This document shows, piece after piece, positions 51,254 to 62,817 of a DNA stretch of 64,000 nt. The position numbers and the translations under genes are program-made. This stretch comes from Bufo bufo (Eukaryota; Chordata; Amphibia; Anura; Bufonidae), in contig NC_053391.1 of assembly GCF_905171765.1 (NCBI RefSeq), positions 264,906,460 through 264,970,459 of the forward strand, in the 5' to 3' direction. Every line of letters starts with the position of its first letter. Position 1 is the first letter of the stretch. The notes beneath the pieces were generated by a model, which saw only the letters and a list, made by a program, of their open reading frames with translations, was not told where the DNA came from and did no database searches.

Positions 51254-52811
51254 CAGTCGTGGCCAAAAGTTTTGAGAATGACACAAATATTAGTTTTCAC
51301 AAAGTTCGCTGCTAAACTGCTTTTAGGTCTTTGTTTCAGTTGTTTCTGTGATGCAGTGAAATATAATTACACACACTTCATACGTTTCAAAGGCTTTTAT
51401 CGACAATTACATGACATTTATGCAAAGAGTCAGTATTTGCAGTGTTGGCCCTTCTTTTTCAGGACCTCTGCAATTCGACTGGGCATGCTCTCAATCAACT
51501 TCTGGGCCAATTCCTGACTGATAGCAACCCATTCTTTCATAATCACTTCTTGGAGTTTGTCAGAATTAGTGGGTTTTTGTTTGTCCACCCGCCTCTTGAG
51601 GATTGACCACAAGTTCTCAATGGGATTAAGATCTGGGGAGTTTCCAGGCCATGGACCCAAAATGTCAACGTTTTGGTCCCCGAGCCACTTAGTTATCACT
51701 TTTGCCTTATGGCACGGTGCTCCATTATGCTGGAAAATGCATTGTTCTTCACCAAACTGTTGTTGGATTGTTGGAAGAAGTTGCTGTTGGAGGGTGTTTT
51801 GGTACCATTCTTTATTCATGGCTGTGTTTTTGGGCAAAATTGTGAGTGAGCCCACTCCCTTGGATGAGAAGCAACCCCACACATGAATGGTCTCAGGATG
51901 CTTTACTGATGGCATGACACAGGACTGATGGTAGCGCTCACCTTTTCTTCTCCGGACAAGCCTTTTTCCAGATGCCCCAAACAATCGGAAAGAGGCTTCA
52001 TCGGAGAATATGACTTTGCCCCAGTCCTCAGCAGTCCATTCACCAAACTTCTGCAGAAGATCAATCTGTCCCTGATGTTTTTTTTTGGAGAGAAGTGGCT
52101 TCTTTGCTGCCCTTCTTGACACCAGGCCATCTTCCAAAAGTCTTCACCTCACTGTGCGTGCAGATGCGCTCACACCTGCCTGCTGCCATTCCTGAGCAAG
52201 CTCTGCACTGGTGGCACTCCGATCCCGCAGCTGAATCCTCTTTAGGAGACAATCCTGGCACTTGCTGGACTTTCTTGGACGCCCTGAAGCCTTCTTAACA
52301 AGAATTGAACCTTTTTCCTTGAAGTTCTTGATGATCCTATAAATTGTTGATTGAGGTGCAATCTTAGTAGCCACAATATACTTGCCTGTGAAGCCATTTT
52401 TATGCAACGCAATGAAGGCTGCACACGTTTCTTTGCAGGTCACCATGGTTAACAATGGAAGAACAATGATTTCAAGCATCATCCTCCTTTTAACATGTCA
52501 AGTCTGCCATTTTAACCCAATCAGCCTGACATAATGATCTCCAGCCTTGTGCTCGTCAACATTCTCACCTGAGTTAACAAGACGATTACTGAAATGATCT
52601 CAGCAGGTCCTTTAATGACTGCAATGAAATGCAGTGGAAAGTTTTTTTTTGGGATTAAGTTAATTTTCATGGCAAAGAAGGACTATGCAATTCATCTGAT
52701 CACTCCTCATAACATTCTGGAATATATGCAAATTGCTATTATAAAAACTTAAGCAGCAACTTTTCCAATTTCCAATATTTATGTAATTCTCAAAACTTTT
52801 GGCCACGACTG
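51254..52811 (-). mobile_element. Tc1-like transposon, family 2
   Basis: The element is 1558 bp between TA at 51252-51253 and 52812-52813. Terminal repeats are CAGTCGTGGCCAAAAGTTTT and its exact complement, extending on to GAGAATGACAC / a diverged inner part. It contains one transposase frame on the minus strand. Confidence 0.93.
51430..52482 (-). pseudogene. Tc1-like transposase, one stop and one altered catalytic residue
   Basis: A 351-codon frame with a single nonsense codon (TGA, 52144-52146, codon 113); 52144-52482 and 51430-52137 are in the same frame. The N-terminal helix-turn-helix (HKNGFTGKYIVATKIAPQST) is followed by GRPRKSS, the GRPR-like motif. First catalytic Asp: FSDEASF (D161). 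The second acidic site reads FQHNGAPCH (N253), where I expect Asp in an active relative. The Glu is in PDLNPIENLW (E289). Both defects could come from CpG transitions (CGA to TGA, GAC to AAC). Otherwise complete to the C-terminal KKKGQHCKY. Confidence 0.9.
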
Positions 52812-52813
52812 TA

Positions 52814-53533
52814 CACCAATTGATACCATCTGGCGCAAAGACACGACCTCAGTAGATAAATAAAGGGTCTTTATTGGTGGGTGACAACGCGTTTCAGAGT
52901 TGGTACACTCCTTTTTCAAGTCTAAAATCAAAAATTTTGATTTTTTTTTTTTTTTTTTGGTGTATAGAAGTAAAATAGAATGTATACACAGTCATTAAAA
53001 ATAAATATAAAATGAATTGGAAATGTATACGTAAAACGTATGCAAACATTTAAGTGGCCGCATGTAAAATCACATATAGAATTAGAACCCCTGTTGGTAA
53101 TATAAAATAAGCTAAAATGCCATAGGTATGGTAAGATATATTACATACTAGTATCGATGGTCATCATAATACAAACAATACCACAAATATGATGATATAT
53201 ACCACTATTAATAATCATCATAAAATTTATATTAGCACCAATAGTGATAATAATGTCGCCATATATTCACGGATCCATATGCTGTCGATTTGAATGTCAA
53301 AACCTGGTCAACAGTAGTTGAAAAAATGGCTGATCTATTAGAAAATGCATATCTACTGTATAATGTTGGAAGAGGGCACTGGAAGGCCAACATGAAGGAA
53401 CCATAGTGGATGAAGAATCTCATTAGTTTAGTGCGTATATGTATAAATAAATGATTTAGTAAGGAGATAGATCCAGATTTTCGCAATTTCATAGGTAATA
53501 TAAAAATATAAAAAAAAAAAATATGTATGATAA
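52814..53533 (-). mobile_element. Penelope-like remnant with hammerhead-like motif
   Basis: On the minus strand, 52920 to 52881 reads CTTGAAAAAGGAGT, a short loop, ACTCTGAAACGCG. The GAGT/ACTC stem followed by GAAAC mimics stem II and the GAAA box of a hammerhead, although the CUGANGA box is degenerate. The very similar motif with GGCTC/GAGC stem is in both arms of the Penelope element at 55331-58566. Downstream (53000-53530) is AT-rich sequence with ATGATGATATAT repeats and no reverse transcriptase. The Tc1 element at 53536 may split it. Confidence 0.5.
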
Positions 53534-53535
53534 TA

Positions 53536-55087
53536 CACTGCTCAAAAAAATAAAGGGAACACAAAAATAACACATCCTAGATCTGAATTAATTAAATATT
53601 TTTCTGAAATACTTTGTTCTTTACATAGTTGAATGTGCTGACAACAAAATCACACAAAAATTTAAAAATGTAAATCAAATTTTTAAACCCATGGAGGTCT
53701 GGATTTGGAGTCCCACTCAAAATTAAAGTGGAAAAACACACTACAGGCTGATCCAACTTTGATGTAATGTCAAAATGAGGCTCAGTAGTGTGTGTGGCCT
53801 CCACGTGCCTGTATGACCTCCCTACAACGCCTGTGCATGCTCCTGATGAGGTGGCGGACGGTCTCCTGAGGGATCTCCTCCCAGACCTGGACTAAAGCAT
53901 CTGCCAACTCCTGGACAGTCTGTGGTGCAACGTGACGTTGGTGGATAGAGCGAGACATGATGTCCCAGTTGTGCTCAATTGGATTCAGGTCTGGGGAACG
54001 GGCGGGCCAGTCCATAGCATCAATGCCTACGTCTTGCAGGAACTGCTGACACACTCCAGCCACATGAGGTCTAGCATTGTCTTGCATTAGGAGGAACCCA
54101 GGGCCAACCGCACCAGCATATGGTCTCACAAGGGGTCTGAGGATCTCATCTCGGTACCTAATGGCAGTCAGGCTACCTCTGGCGAGCACATGGAGGGCTG
54201 TGCGGCCCTCCAAAAAAATGCCACCCCACACCATTACTGACCCAATGCCAAACCGGTCATGCTGGAGGATGTTGCAGGCAGCAGAACGTTCTCCACAGCG
54301 TCTCCAGACTCTGTCACATCTGTCACATGTGCTCAGAGTGAACCTGTTTTCATCTGTAAAGAGTACAGGGCGCCAGTGGCGAATTTGCCAATCTTGGTGT
54401 TCTCTGGCAAATGCCAAACGTCCTGCACGGTGTTGGGCTGTAAGCACAACCCCCACCTGTGGACGTCGGGCCCTCATATCACCCTCATGGAGTCTGTTTC
54501 TGACCGTTTGAGCAGACACATTCACATTTGTGGCCTGCTGGAGGTCATTTTGCAGGGCTCTGGCAGTGCTCCTCCTGTTCCTCCTTGCACAAAGGCGGAG
54601 GTAGCGGTCCTGCTGCTGGGTTGTTGCCCTCGTACGGCCTCCTCCACGTCTCCTGATGTACTGGCCTGTCTCCTGGTAGCGCCTCCATACTCTGGACACT
54701 ACGCTGACAGACACAGCAAACCTTCTTGCCACAGCTCGCATTGATGTGCCATCCTGGATAAGCTGCACTACCTGAGCCACTTGTGTGGGTTGTAGACTCC
54801 GTCTCATGCTACCACTAGAGTGAAAGCACCGCCAGCATTCAAAAGTGACCAAAACATCAGCCAGGAAGCATAGGAACTGAGAAGTGGTCTGTGGTTACCA
54901 CCTGCAGAACCACTCCTTTATTGGGGGTGTCTTGCTAATTGCCTATAATTTCCACCTGTTGTCTATCCCATTTGCACAACAGCATGTGAAATTGATTGTC
55001 ACTCAGTGTTGCTTCCTAAGTGGACAGTTTGATTTCACAGAGTTACATTGTGTTGTTTAAGTGTTGCCTTTATTTTTTTGAGCAGTG
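53536..55087 (-). mobile_element. Tc1-like transposon, family 1, copy 2 (apparently intact)
   Basis: The element is 1552 bp between TA at 53534-53535 and 55088-55089. Termini CACTGCTCAAAAAAATAAAG and the complement CTTTATTTTTTTGAGCAGTG. It has a complete transposase frame and both ends, unlike the decayed copy at 3113-4677. Confidence 0.95.
53782..54852 (-). CDS. Tc1-like DD34E transposase, uninterrupted
   Basis: The frame is 356 codons plus stop. The likely translation start is Met 16 (54807, [12 protein letters not shown]), because copy 1 keeps the same Met and the 15 residues before it have no domain character; that gives 341 aa, a normal Tc1 length. The paired-like DNA-binding domain spans roughly residues 25-140: helix-turn-helix [20 protein letters not shown], a basic GRPR-like linker [13 protein letters not shown], and a second helix set. 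Catalytic residues are in [16 protein letters not shown] and PDLNPIEH, with exactly 34 residues between the last Asp and Glu. It would excise and insert the element at TA. Intactness shows recent insertion, not proven activity. Confidence 0.92.
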   Translation of the reverse strand: MVTFECWRCFHSSGSMRRSLQPTQVAQVVQLIQDGTSMRAVARRFAVSVSVVSRVWRRYQETGQYIRRRGGGRTRATTQQQDRYLRLCARRNRRSTARALQNDLQQATNVNVSAQTVRNRLHEGDMRARRPQVGVVLTAQHRAGRLAFAREHQDWQIRHWRPVLFTDENRFTLSTCDRCDRVWRRCGERSAACNILQHDRFGIGSVMVWGGIFLEGRTALHVLARGSLTAIRYRDEILRPLVRPYAGAVGPGFLLMQDNARPHVAGVCQQFLQDVGIDAMDWPARSPDLNPIEHNWDIMSRSIHQRHVAPQTVQELADALVQVWEEIPQETVRHLIRSMHRRCREVIQARGGHTHY

Positions 55088-55089
55088 TA

Positions 55090-55293
55090 CATATGCTCAC
55101 ATAAAGCCATATGCATACATACATACACATATAACCTTCACATAATATACACATATAAGTAGCTCTGGACAGCTATCACTTGATTCTATCAATGTAAAAA
55201 ATGTATAGGCGATTTGTATGGGGCTTGGAAAAAATGTGTTTATATATACGCCCACATACATACAAATGCGCTCACACATACATAAATAATAGG

Positions 55294-55328
<35 letters not shown>

Positions 55329-55330
55329 TA
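55090..55330. repeat. AT/CA-rich simple sequence and TA microsatellite
   Basis: CATACATACATACACATAT-type repeats (55105-55160) and a pure TA tract at 55297-55324, directly beside the left arm of the Penelope-like inverted repeat. A matching TA tract flanks the right side at 58655-58688. Confidence 0.8.
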
Positions 55331-56316
55331 GAAAGGACAGCACTCCAGGTAAAAAAGTAGTGGTATTTAATCACCCATGCAGATGGCAACGTTTCAGCTC
55401 AAACAAGAGCCTTTTTCAAGCAATGAACACAGTGTATGCTGGGGTATATATAGTCCAACCCCCATTACATCATAATACAATCAATCAACAATAAAGATAA
55501 AAATTCAAGTGCAGAAGTGCATATACAATATCAAAATACAGATATCCATGTGTAATACCCATAGGCGAAGCAATCGCTGTAGTGATATATCAAAAATATA
55601 ATACATGGTGTACATATTCTAACCTACAAAGAGGTAATTAGTGATTAGGAACAGGTGTACACAAAAGTAGGAGGAACAAGAATAATAATGCTGCAAAAAA
55701 GAGGGAAAGTGGTGACATACCCAGCGCTGTTCATCGTATCCAACATGTCACATACCGCTAGATCCGGCGTTCAGAGACAGGCAATGCGCAGACGCCAGAA
55801 AGCGTCCGGTCACGGCATGACGTCACAACAAGTAGTTGCGGAGACATGCGCACGGACATGCGCACTACTGCCAAGAGTCATGGTCGGCCATTATACAAAA
55901 GGTCATCGTGTCCCAACACTGTGTATGCGCATGTCTATGTACAGATAGACAGGACAGCGCAACACGGAAACATATGCCATGTTATAGAACATGAGTTCAT
56001 GGGGGCAAGGTGAGATACTGTAGCTCAATATGGATACAGATCCCACCATCCATGGGCGAACAGTATGGTGGAGACCGCACCAAATATGCCGCGATCATCA
56101 CACACACAACGCCCATAGGTCTCCCATAAATCCATCATGAATAAATATCCCGCAGTGTGGACTGACACAGAGTATTGAATAAATGCCATAAAAAGCTAAC
56201 CGAGCCAAAAATATATAGGTCAAATAAAAACACTCATATAGATAAGTAGAGACATGTAGACACAATGTATATGCGCCGGGTACGTCCCACTTCTCGATTC
56301 AGCAGCGTCATTCTTG
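55331..56316 (+). repeat. Left arm of Penelope-like inverted repeat
   Basis: It starts GAAAGGACAGCACTCCAGGT and holds the hammerhead-like motif at 55386-55420 (minus strand). The inner end, ATTCAGCAGCGTCATTCTTG (56297-56316), matches reverse-transcriptase coding just before the catalytic motif in the other arm. A 97-codon open frame (55655-55948) appears in both arms only because they are near-identical. Confidence 0.85.
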
Positions 56317-56555
56317 TCAGTGAATAAAAAAGAAGGGTCATTCTTGTCTGTGAATAAAAAAGAAAAGAAAAATCAAAGAAATGGCTTAATAGTGTTCAAA
56401 TTACACTATGCAACACAAGAAAAGGGGGGCATATCACATATAAAACCATAGGGGGCAAGCCACTCATCTAAACATAAATCCCCGGATTGTAATCCACATT
56501 GAGGCCATTGGGTCTCAAACTATTGAGAGTGTAGATCCAAAAAAGCTCTCTCTTT

Positions 56556-57640
56556 TTAAGGATCAACACCCTGTTCCCCCACGTCTAGCATGGGTACATG
56601 TTCAATGGCCCAACATTTAAGATCTTTTTCGGAATGTTTAAATTCCGTGAAATGTTTGGCAACAGGGAGGTCCTTTCTTTTTTTACGTATGGATAATCGG
56701 TGATTATTGAGCCGTGTCTTAAGATCGGTTGACGTTTCACCCACATATAATAACTTACATGGACAGAGTAAAACATAGATCACGTAATTGGAATTACATG
56801 TAAGGTGAAAACGAATAGGATGTGAAACTCCAGTGGTAGGGTGGATAAAAACACTGCCTTTACCCATATATCTGCAGTCGGTGCAGCATAGGCAGGGAAA
56901 ACTACCCTTGCCATGTGCAGTTAGAGCGGTTTGTATTGACCTAGATCTAGGGCCAATATCTGCTCTGACAAGCTGATCCCGTAAGTTTCTAGACCTGCAA
57001 TATGAGAATAGGGGCGGAGATCTAAATTCCTGGATCTCACTATGGCAACCTCCCAAAATACCCCAATGTCGCTTAATAATACGATTGATCTCTTCACTCT
57101 GTTCCGTGAATTTAGAAATAAAAGGAATCCAGGTCAAGGACCCTTCAGATGACTTCCTTTGAAGAAGACTGATTCTATCCAAATCACGGACCTTGTTGAT
57201 ATGGGAATCCAATAATTGGGTAGGGTACCCCCTTTTTTGAAATTTACTGGCCATATTGTTTAGAGAAGAGTCTAACTTGTCGGGCTCAGAAACAATACGT
57301 TTAACCCTGAGGAATTGTGAAAAGGGTAAGTATTTGAGTGTATTACGTGGATGGCCACTATTATAGCAGAGAAGGGTATTTCTGTCGGTTGGCTTAGTAT
57401 AAAGCTGAGTATGTAACTTGCCCTCATTAAATGTAACAGTGGTGTCAAGAAACTGTAATTCAGTCTCCGAATGGACCAAGGTGAATTGTAGATCCTTGTT
57501 AATACTTTTTTTAAAAATGATGGAACTCAAGCAACTGAGCAACACTACCAGTCCATATGAGGATGATGTCGTCGATGTATCTCCACCAAGAATGACGCTG
57601 CTGAATCGAGAAGTGGGACTTACCCGGCGCATATACATTG
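56556..57640 (-). pseudogene. Penelope-like reverse transcriptase C-terminus and GIY-YIG endonuclease
   Basis: The true RT reading on the minus strand is SWWRYIDDIILIWTG (about 57590-57545), containing the YIDD catalytic motif. A one-base frameshift in the T7A5 tract near 57508-57519 then moves the coding into the long open frame: INKDLQFTLVHSETELQFLD, LHTQLYTKPTDRNTLL and SGHPRNTLKYLPFSQFLR, all standard Penelope RT blocks. Farther on, a Cys-rich linker (FPCLCCTDCRYM) precedes the GIY-YIG nuclease: VIYVLLCPCKLLYVGETS-x-DLKTRLNNH (56790-56700). The open frame's first 40 codons (MYMRRVSPTSRF...) are the out-of-frame reading of RT sequence, not its N-terminus. Upstream RT blocks are missing. 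Confidence 0.85.
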
Positions 57641-58566
57641 TGTCTACATGTCTCTACTTATCTATATGAGTGTTTTTATTTGACCTATATATTTTTGGCT
57701 CGGTTAGCTTTTTATGGCATTTATTCAATACTCTGTGTCAGTCCACACTGCGGGATATTTATTCATGATGGATTTATGGGAGACCTATGGGCGTTGTGTG
57801 TGTGATGATCGCGGCATATTTGGTGCGGTCTCCACCATACTGTTCGCCCATGGATGGTGGGATCTGTATCCATATTGAGCTACAGTATCTCACCTTGCCC
57901 CCATGAACTCATGTTATATAACATGGCATATGTTTCCGTGTTGCGCTGTCCTGTCTATCTGTACATGGACATGCGCATACACAGTGTTGGGACACGATGA
58001 CCTTTTGTATAATGGCCGACCATGACTCTTGGCAGTAGTGCGCATGTCCGTGCGCATGTCTCCGCAACTACTTGTTGTGACGTCATGCCGTGACCGGACG
58101 CTTTCTGGCGTCTGCGCATTGCCTGTCTCTGAACGCCGGATCTAGCGGTATGTGACATGTTGGATACGATGAACAGCGCTGGGTATGTCACCACTTTCCC
58201 TCTTTTTTGCAGCATTATTATTCTTGTTCCTCCTACTTTTGTGTACACCTGTTCCTAATCACTAATTACCTCTTTGTAGGTTAGAATATGTACACCATGT
58301 ATTATATTTTTGATATATCACTACAGCGATTGCTTCGCCTATGGGTATTACACATGGATATCTGTATTTTGATATTGTATATGCACTTTAATTTTTATCT
58401 TTATTGTTGATTGATTGTATTATGATGTAATGGGGGTTGGACTATATATACCCCAGCATACACTGTGTTCATTGCTTGAAAAAGGCTCTTGTTTGAGCTG
58501 AAACGTTGCCATCTGCATGGGTGATTAAATACCACAACTTTTTTTTACCTAGAGTGCTGTCCTTTC
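57587..58566 (-). repeat. Right arm of Penelope-like inverted repeat
   Basis: The inverse of 55331-56316. Its hammerhead-like motif is at 58475-58510 on the + strand: CTTGAAAAAGGCTC, loop, GAGCTGAAACG. It ends AGAGTGCTGTCCTTTC. Confidence 0.85.
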
Positions 58567-58650
58567 TTCGTTTTTGTTCATCTGGGGTAAGCAGCTATAT
58601 CCCTGGACGTAGCACCCATACTACTTGTTTCCAGTGCCGCCATTATTTTC

Positions 58651-58654
<4 letters not shown>

Positions 58655-58688
<34 letters not shown>
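58655..58688. repeat. TA microsatellite
   Basis: A pure TA tract of about 17 units between the Penelope-like element and a Tc1 fragment. Confidence 0.9.
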
Positions 58689-58689
<1 letters not shown>

Positions 58690-59389
58690 TACAGACCAAA
58701 AGTTTGGACACACCTTCTCATTCAAAGAGTTTTCTTTATTTTCATGACTATGAAGGCATCAAAACTATGAATTAACACATGTGGAATTATATACAGTACA
58801 GACCAAAAGTTTGGACACACCTTCTCATTCTAAGAGTTTTCTTTATTTTCATGACTATGAAAATTGTAGATTTACACTGAAGGCATCAAAACTATGAATT
58901 AACACATGTGGAATTATATTCATAACAAACAAGTGTGAAACAACTGAAAATATGTCCTATTCTAGGTTCTTCAAAGTAGCCACCTTTTGCTTTGATTACT
59001 GCTTTGCACACTCTTGGCATTCTCTTGATGAGCTTCAAGAGGTAGTCCCCTGAAATGGTTTTCACTTCACAGGTGTGCCCTGTCAGGTTTAATAAGTGGG
59101 ATTTCTTCTCTTATAAATGGGGTTGGGACCATCAGTTGCGTTGAGGAGAAGTCAGGTGGATACACAGCTGATAGTCCTACTGAATAGACTGTTAGAATTT
59201 GTATTATGGCAAGAAAAAAGCAGCTAAGTAAAGAAAAACGAGTGGCCATCATTACTTTAAGAAATGAAGGTCAGTCAGTCAGCCGAAAAATTGGGAAAAC
59301 TTTGACAGTAAGGGCTATTTGACCATGAAGGAGAGTGATGGGGTGCTGCGCCAGATGACCTGGCCTCCACAGTCACCGGACCTGAACCC
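58689..59389 (+). mobile_element. Deleted Tc1-like element, family 3, with duplicated end
   Basis: The terminus CAGTACAGACCAAAAGTTTG appears at 58686 and again at 58795, so about 110 bp of the end are present twice. The start of a transposase (MARKKQLSKEKRVAIITLRN) is at 59206 and fuses after about 35 codons to sequence from the catalytic C-terminal part (TWPPQSPDLNP, 59359-59389). Most of the DNA-binding and catalytic coding is deleted. The 3' end is replaced by piggyBac copy C. Confidence 0.8.
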
Positions 59390-60864
59390 AGTCACACATG
59401 TGGTATTGCCGTAGTCAGGAGAAGTTGGGCAATGTGTTTTGGGGTGTCTTTTTACATATACCCATGCTGGGTTAGAGAAATATCTTGGCAGACGACAACT
59501 TTTCCCATTTTTTTATGCAAAGTTGGCATTTGACCGAGATATTTATCTCACCCAGCATGGGTATATGTAAAATGACACCCCAAAACACATTGCCCAACTT
59601 CTCCTGAGTACGGCAATACCAGATGTGTGACACTTTTTTGCAGCCTAGATGCGCAAAGGGGCCCAAATTCCTTTTAGGAGGGCATTTTTAGACATTTGGA
59701 TCCCATACTTGGCCCCTAAAATGTCAGGGCAGTATAAATACCCCACATGTGACCCCCTTTTGGAAAGAAGACACCCCAAGGTATTCAATGAGGGGCATGG
59801 CGAGTTCATAGAATTATTTTTTTTTGCCACAAGTTAGCGGAAATTAATTAATTTTTTTTTTTTCTCACAAAGTCTCCCTTTCCGCTAACTTGGGACAAAA
59901 ATTTCAATCTTTCATGGACTCAATATTCCCCTCAGCGAATACCTTGGGGTGTCTTCTTTCCGAAATGGGGTCATTTGTGGGGTGTTTGTACTGCCCTGGC
60001 ATTTGAGGGTCTCCGCAATCATTACATGTATGGCCAGCATTAGGAGTTTCTGCTATTCTCCTTATATTGAGCATACGGGTAATGCGATTTTTTTTTTCCG
60101 TTCAGCCTCTGGGCTGAAAGAAAAAATGAATGGCACAGATTTCTTCATTCGCATCGATCAATGTGGATGAAAAAATCTCTGCCAAAAAAAAGGAGGGGAA
60201 AGGCGTCTGCCAGGACATAGGAGCTCCGCCCAACATCCATACCCACTTAGCCCGTATGCCCTGGCAAACCAGATTTCTCCATTTACATCAATCAATGTGA
60301 ATGAATAAATCCTTGCCGGGATTTTTTATTTTTTTATATACAAAGTGTTTGCCAAAGTATATGAACACCGCCGCCTCCTCAGCTCATATGCCTCGGCAAA
60401 CGTATCTTTTACTGCAGAGGAGAAATCTCGTCTTGCAGCGCCACATACATCGGCTTTTGTGTAATCTGACAGCAGCGCAATGCTTCTGTCAGAATGCACA
60501 TCAGTGCTGCAGCTAGTCGATCAGTTGGTCCACCTGGAAGGTAAAAAAAACAAAACAAAAAAGAAAAAACCAGGCCGCAACACAATAAATTTATTAACTT
60601 TATAATAAAATTTGAACGGAACATATAAACTTTATTTAACTTTTTCAACTGAACGTTAACTTTTTTGCTTACCAGTGATTTTTTTTTTTTACCTTTATAG
60701 GACAAACCTCTCCTTCCCCATGGGACAATGTGCAAAGCGCAAATCGCCCAAAGATGTGGTGAAGTACATTATGCACTTTATCCCAGGTGAAAGGAGAGGT
60801 TTGCAGTAGCTGTGAGTGTAAGGGCCCTAATAGCCCTGTGTGCCTGTCCTGTGAGATGCAATCC

Positions 60865-62817
60865 CTATGCTAAGTGTACCTGTGTGTGGTACTTCCGGAA
60901 ACACTCCCCTAAGCATAGGGCAGGGTGATCAGGGCAGTCAGGACAGAAATAGCGGGTGTCACGCCTTATTCCACTCCTGCTACAGACACGACATCTTTTT
61001 CGGGGTGACGGTTGGGTTGAGGTACCAGCAACGACATTGGGGAAATGTCGCTCGTGTAGACGGCTCACTACACTGGTGGATGGGGCCACAGAACCTTCTG
61101 GATACAGGAGGTTCTCGATGATCTCTTCCTGAAATTTGAGAAAGGATCCTGTTCTCCCAGCCTTACTATAGAGAACAAAACTATTATAGGCAGCCAATTG
61201 AATCAAATATACAGACACCTTCTTATACCAGCGTCTGGTGCGTCGGGAAACTAAATAAGGAGCCAACATCTGGTCATTGAAGTCCACCCCTCCCATGAGC
61301 TCATTATAGTCGTGGACTGAGAGGGGCTTTTACATGACACGGGTTGCCCGTTCTATTTGTATTGTCGTGTCTGCGTGAATGGAGGAGAGCATGTAAACGT
61401 CACGCTTGTCTCTCCATTTCACCGCGAGCAGTTCTTCGTTACACAAGGCAGCCCTCTCCCCCCTTGCAAGACGGGTGGTAACGAGCCGTTGGGGGAAGCC
61501 CTGGTGACTAGGTCGCACGGTGCCACAGCAGCCAATCTGTTCTAGGAACAAATGCCTGAAGAGGGGCACAGTTGTGTAAAAATTGTCCACATAAAGATGG
61601 TACCCCTTGCCAAATAAGGGTGACACCAAGTCCCAGACTGTCTTCCCACTGCTCCCCAGGTAGTCAGGGCAACCGACCGGCTCCAGGGTCTGATCTTTTC
61701 CCTCATAGATCCGAAATTTGTGGGTATAGCCTGTGGCCCTTTCACAGAGCTTATACATTTTGACCCCATACCGGGCACGCTTGCTTGGGATGTATTGTTT
61801 GAAGCTAAGGTGCCCGGTAAAATGTATTAGGGACTCGTCTACGCAGATGTTTTGCTCTGGGGTATACAAATCTGCAAATTTCTGGTTGAAATGGTCTATG
61901 AGGGGCCGAATTTTGTGGAGCCGGTCAAAAGCTGGGTGGCCTCTGGGACGGGAGGTGGTGTTGTCGCTAAAGTTCAGGAAACGCAGGATGGTCTCAAAAC
62001 GTGTCCTGGACATAGCATCAGAGAACATGGGCATGTGATGAATCTGGTTCGTGGACCAATATGACCGCAATTCATGCTTTTTGGTTAGACCCATTTTCAG
62101 GACAAGGCCCAGAAAAATTTTAATTTCGGAAACTTGGACTGGTTTCCACCGGAAAGGCTAGACAATAAAGCTTCCCGGGTTGGCGGCTATAAATTGAGTG
62201 GCATACCGATTTGTTTCTGCCACAACTAAGTCCAAGAGCTCCGCAGTCAAGAACAGCTCAAAAAATCCCAGTGCCGAACCGATCTGAGCTGTCTCAACCC
62301 GAACTCCAGACTGGGCGGTGAAAGGGGGAACTACAGGTGCGGCTGAAGTTGGGGACTGCCAATCAGGGTTTGCCAGCACCTCAGGGACTCTAGGGGCTCT
62401 ACAGGCCTGTCTGTGCGGTGGCTGCGACGGGGTAACTATTGCACGTGCCACCGTACCAGCTTCAAATGCCCTTCTGGTGCTCGCCACTTCACCATGTTGT
62501 ACAGCAGTGCTGGTACTAGATCCAGGATGGGCTGCGCTGCTGGTGTATGCCTCACCACGTAATCCGACTGCGCCAGCCCCACTCTGCTGCCCTTGAAACG
62601 GATCCTGCGCAACCTGTGGTCTAGCGACACAGGGCCGGGTACGCCTGGTGGTATCAGGGACCTCAACCTCCTCGTCCGAACTTTGGGTCAGACTGCCACT
62701 GCTTTCTACAGGTTCATATTCTGACCTGCTAGATTCGTCAGATGAGGGTTCCCATTCCTCATCCAACTGGGTCAGAATCCTGTAGGCCTCTTCAGAAGAA
62801 TACCCCCTGTTTGACAT
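60865..62817 (-). pseudogene. piggyBac family 1 transposase, copy C (two stops)
   Basis: A 651-codon frame from ATG 62817 to the stop at 60865, with no frameshift and two nonsense codons: TAG at codon 220 (62158-62160) and TAA at codon 496 (61330-61332, where other copies have Glu). All three catalytic Asp remain: D327 (CVDESLIHF), D411 (YVDNFYTT) and D512 (GGVDFNDQ). The C-terminal zinc-binding block is complete (CRVCSRSGIRRDT, CPDCPDHPALC). It is the best preserved of the three coding copies. The stops are at different codons from those in copy B, so decay was independent after insertion. Domain layout is identical to copy B. Confidence 0.93.

Larger units (their letters stand above)
55331..58566 (-). 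mobile_element. Penelope-like element inside a near-perfect inverted repeat
   Basis: Arms 55331-56316 and 57587-58566 are inverted copies, almost identical apart from a few substitutions and a short indel near 55515/58390. Between them lies a minus-strand frame for the end of a Penelope reverse transcriptase plus a GIY-YIG endonuclease. Each arm carries the hammerhead-like motif. Inverted or tandem terminal repeats of this kind are known in Penelope-like elements. The element is 5'-truncated within the reverse transcriptase. Confidence 0.8.

Noticed and set aside
55655..55948. Identical 97-codon frames at 55655-55948 (+) and 57955-58248 (-) as a conserved small gene
   Set aside because: They are identical because the two arms are a recent inverted duplication; the frame has no domain and no sign of selection.
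57518..57638. N-terminal 40 codons of the 360-codon frame 56556-57638 as the start of a Penelope protein
   Set aside because: The same DNA in another frame encodes the RT motif WWRYIDD; the apparent start is an out-of-frame reading.
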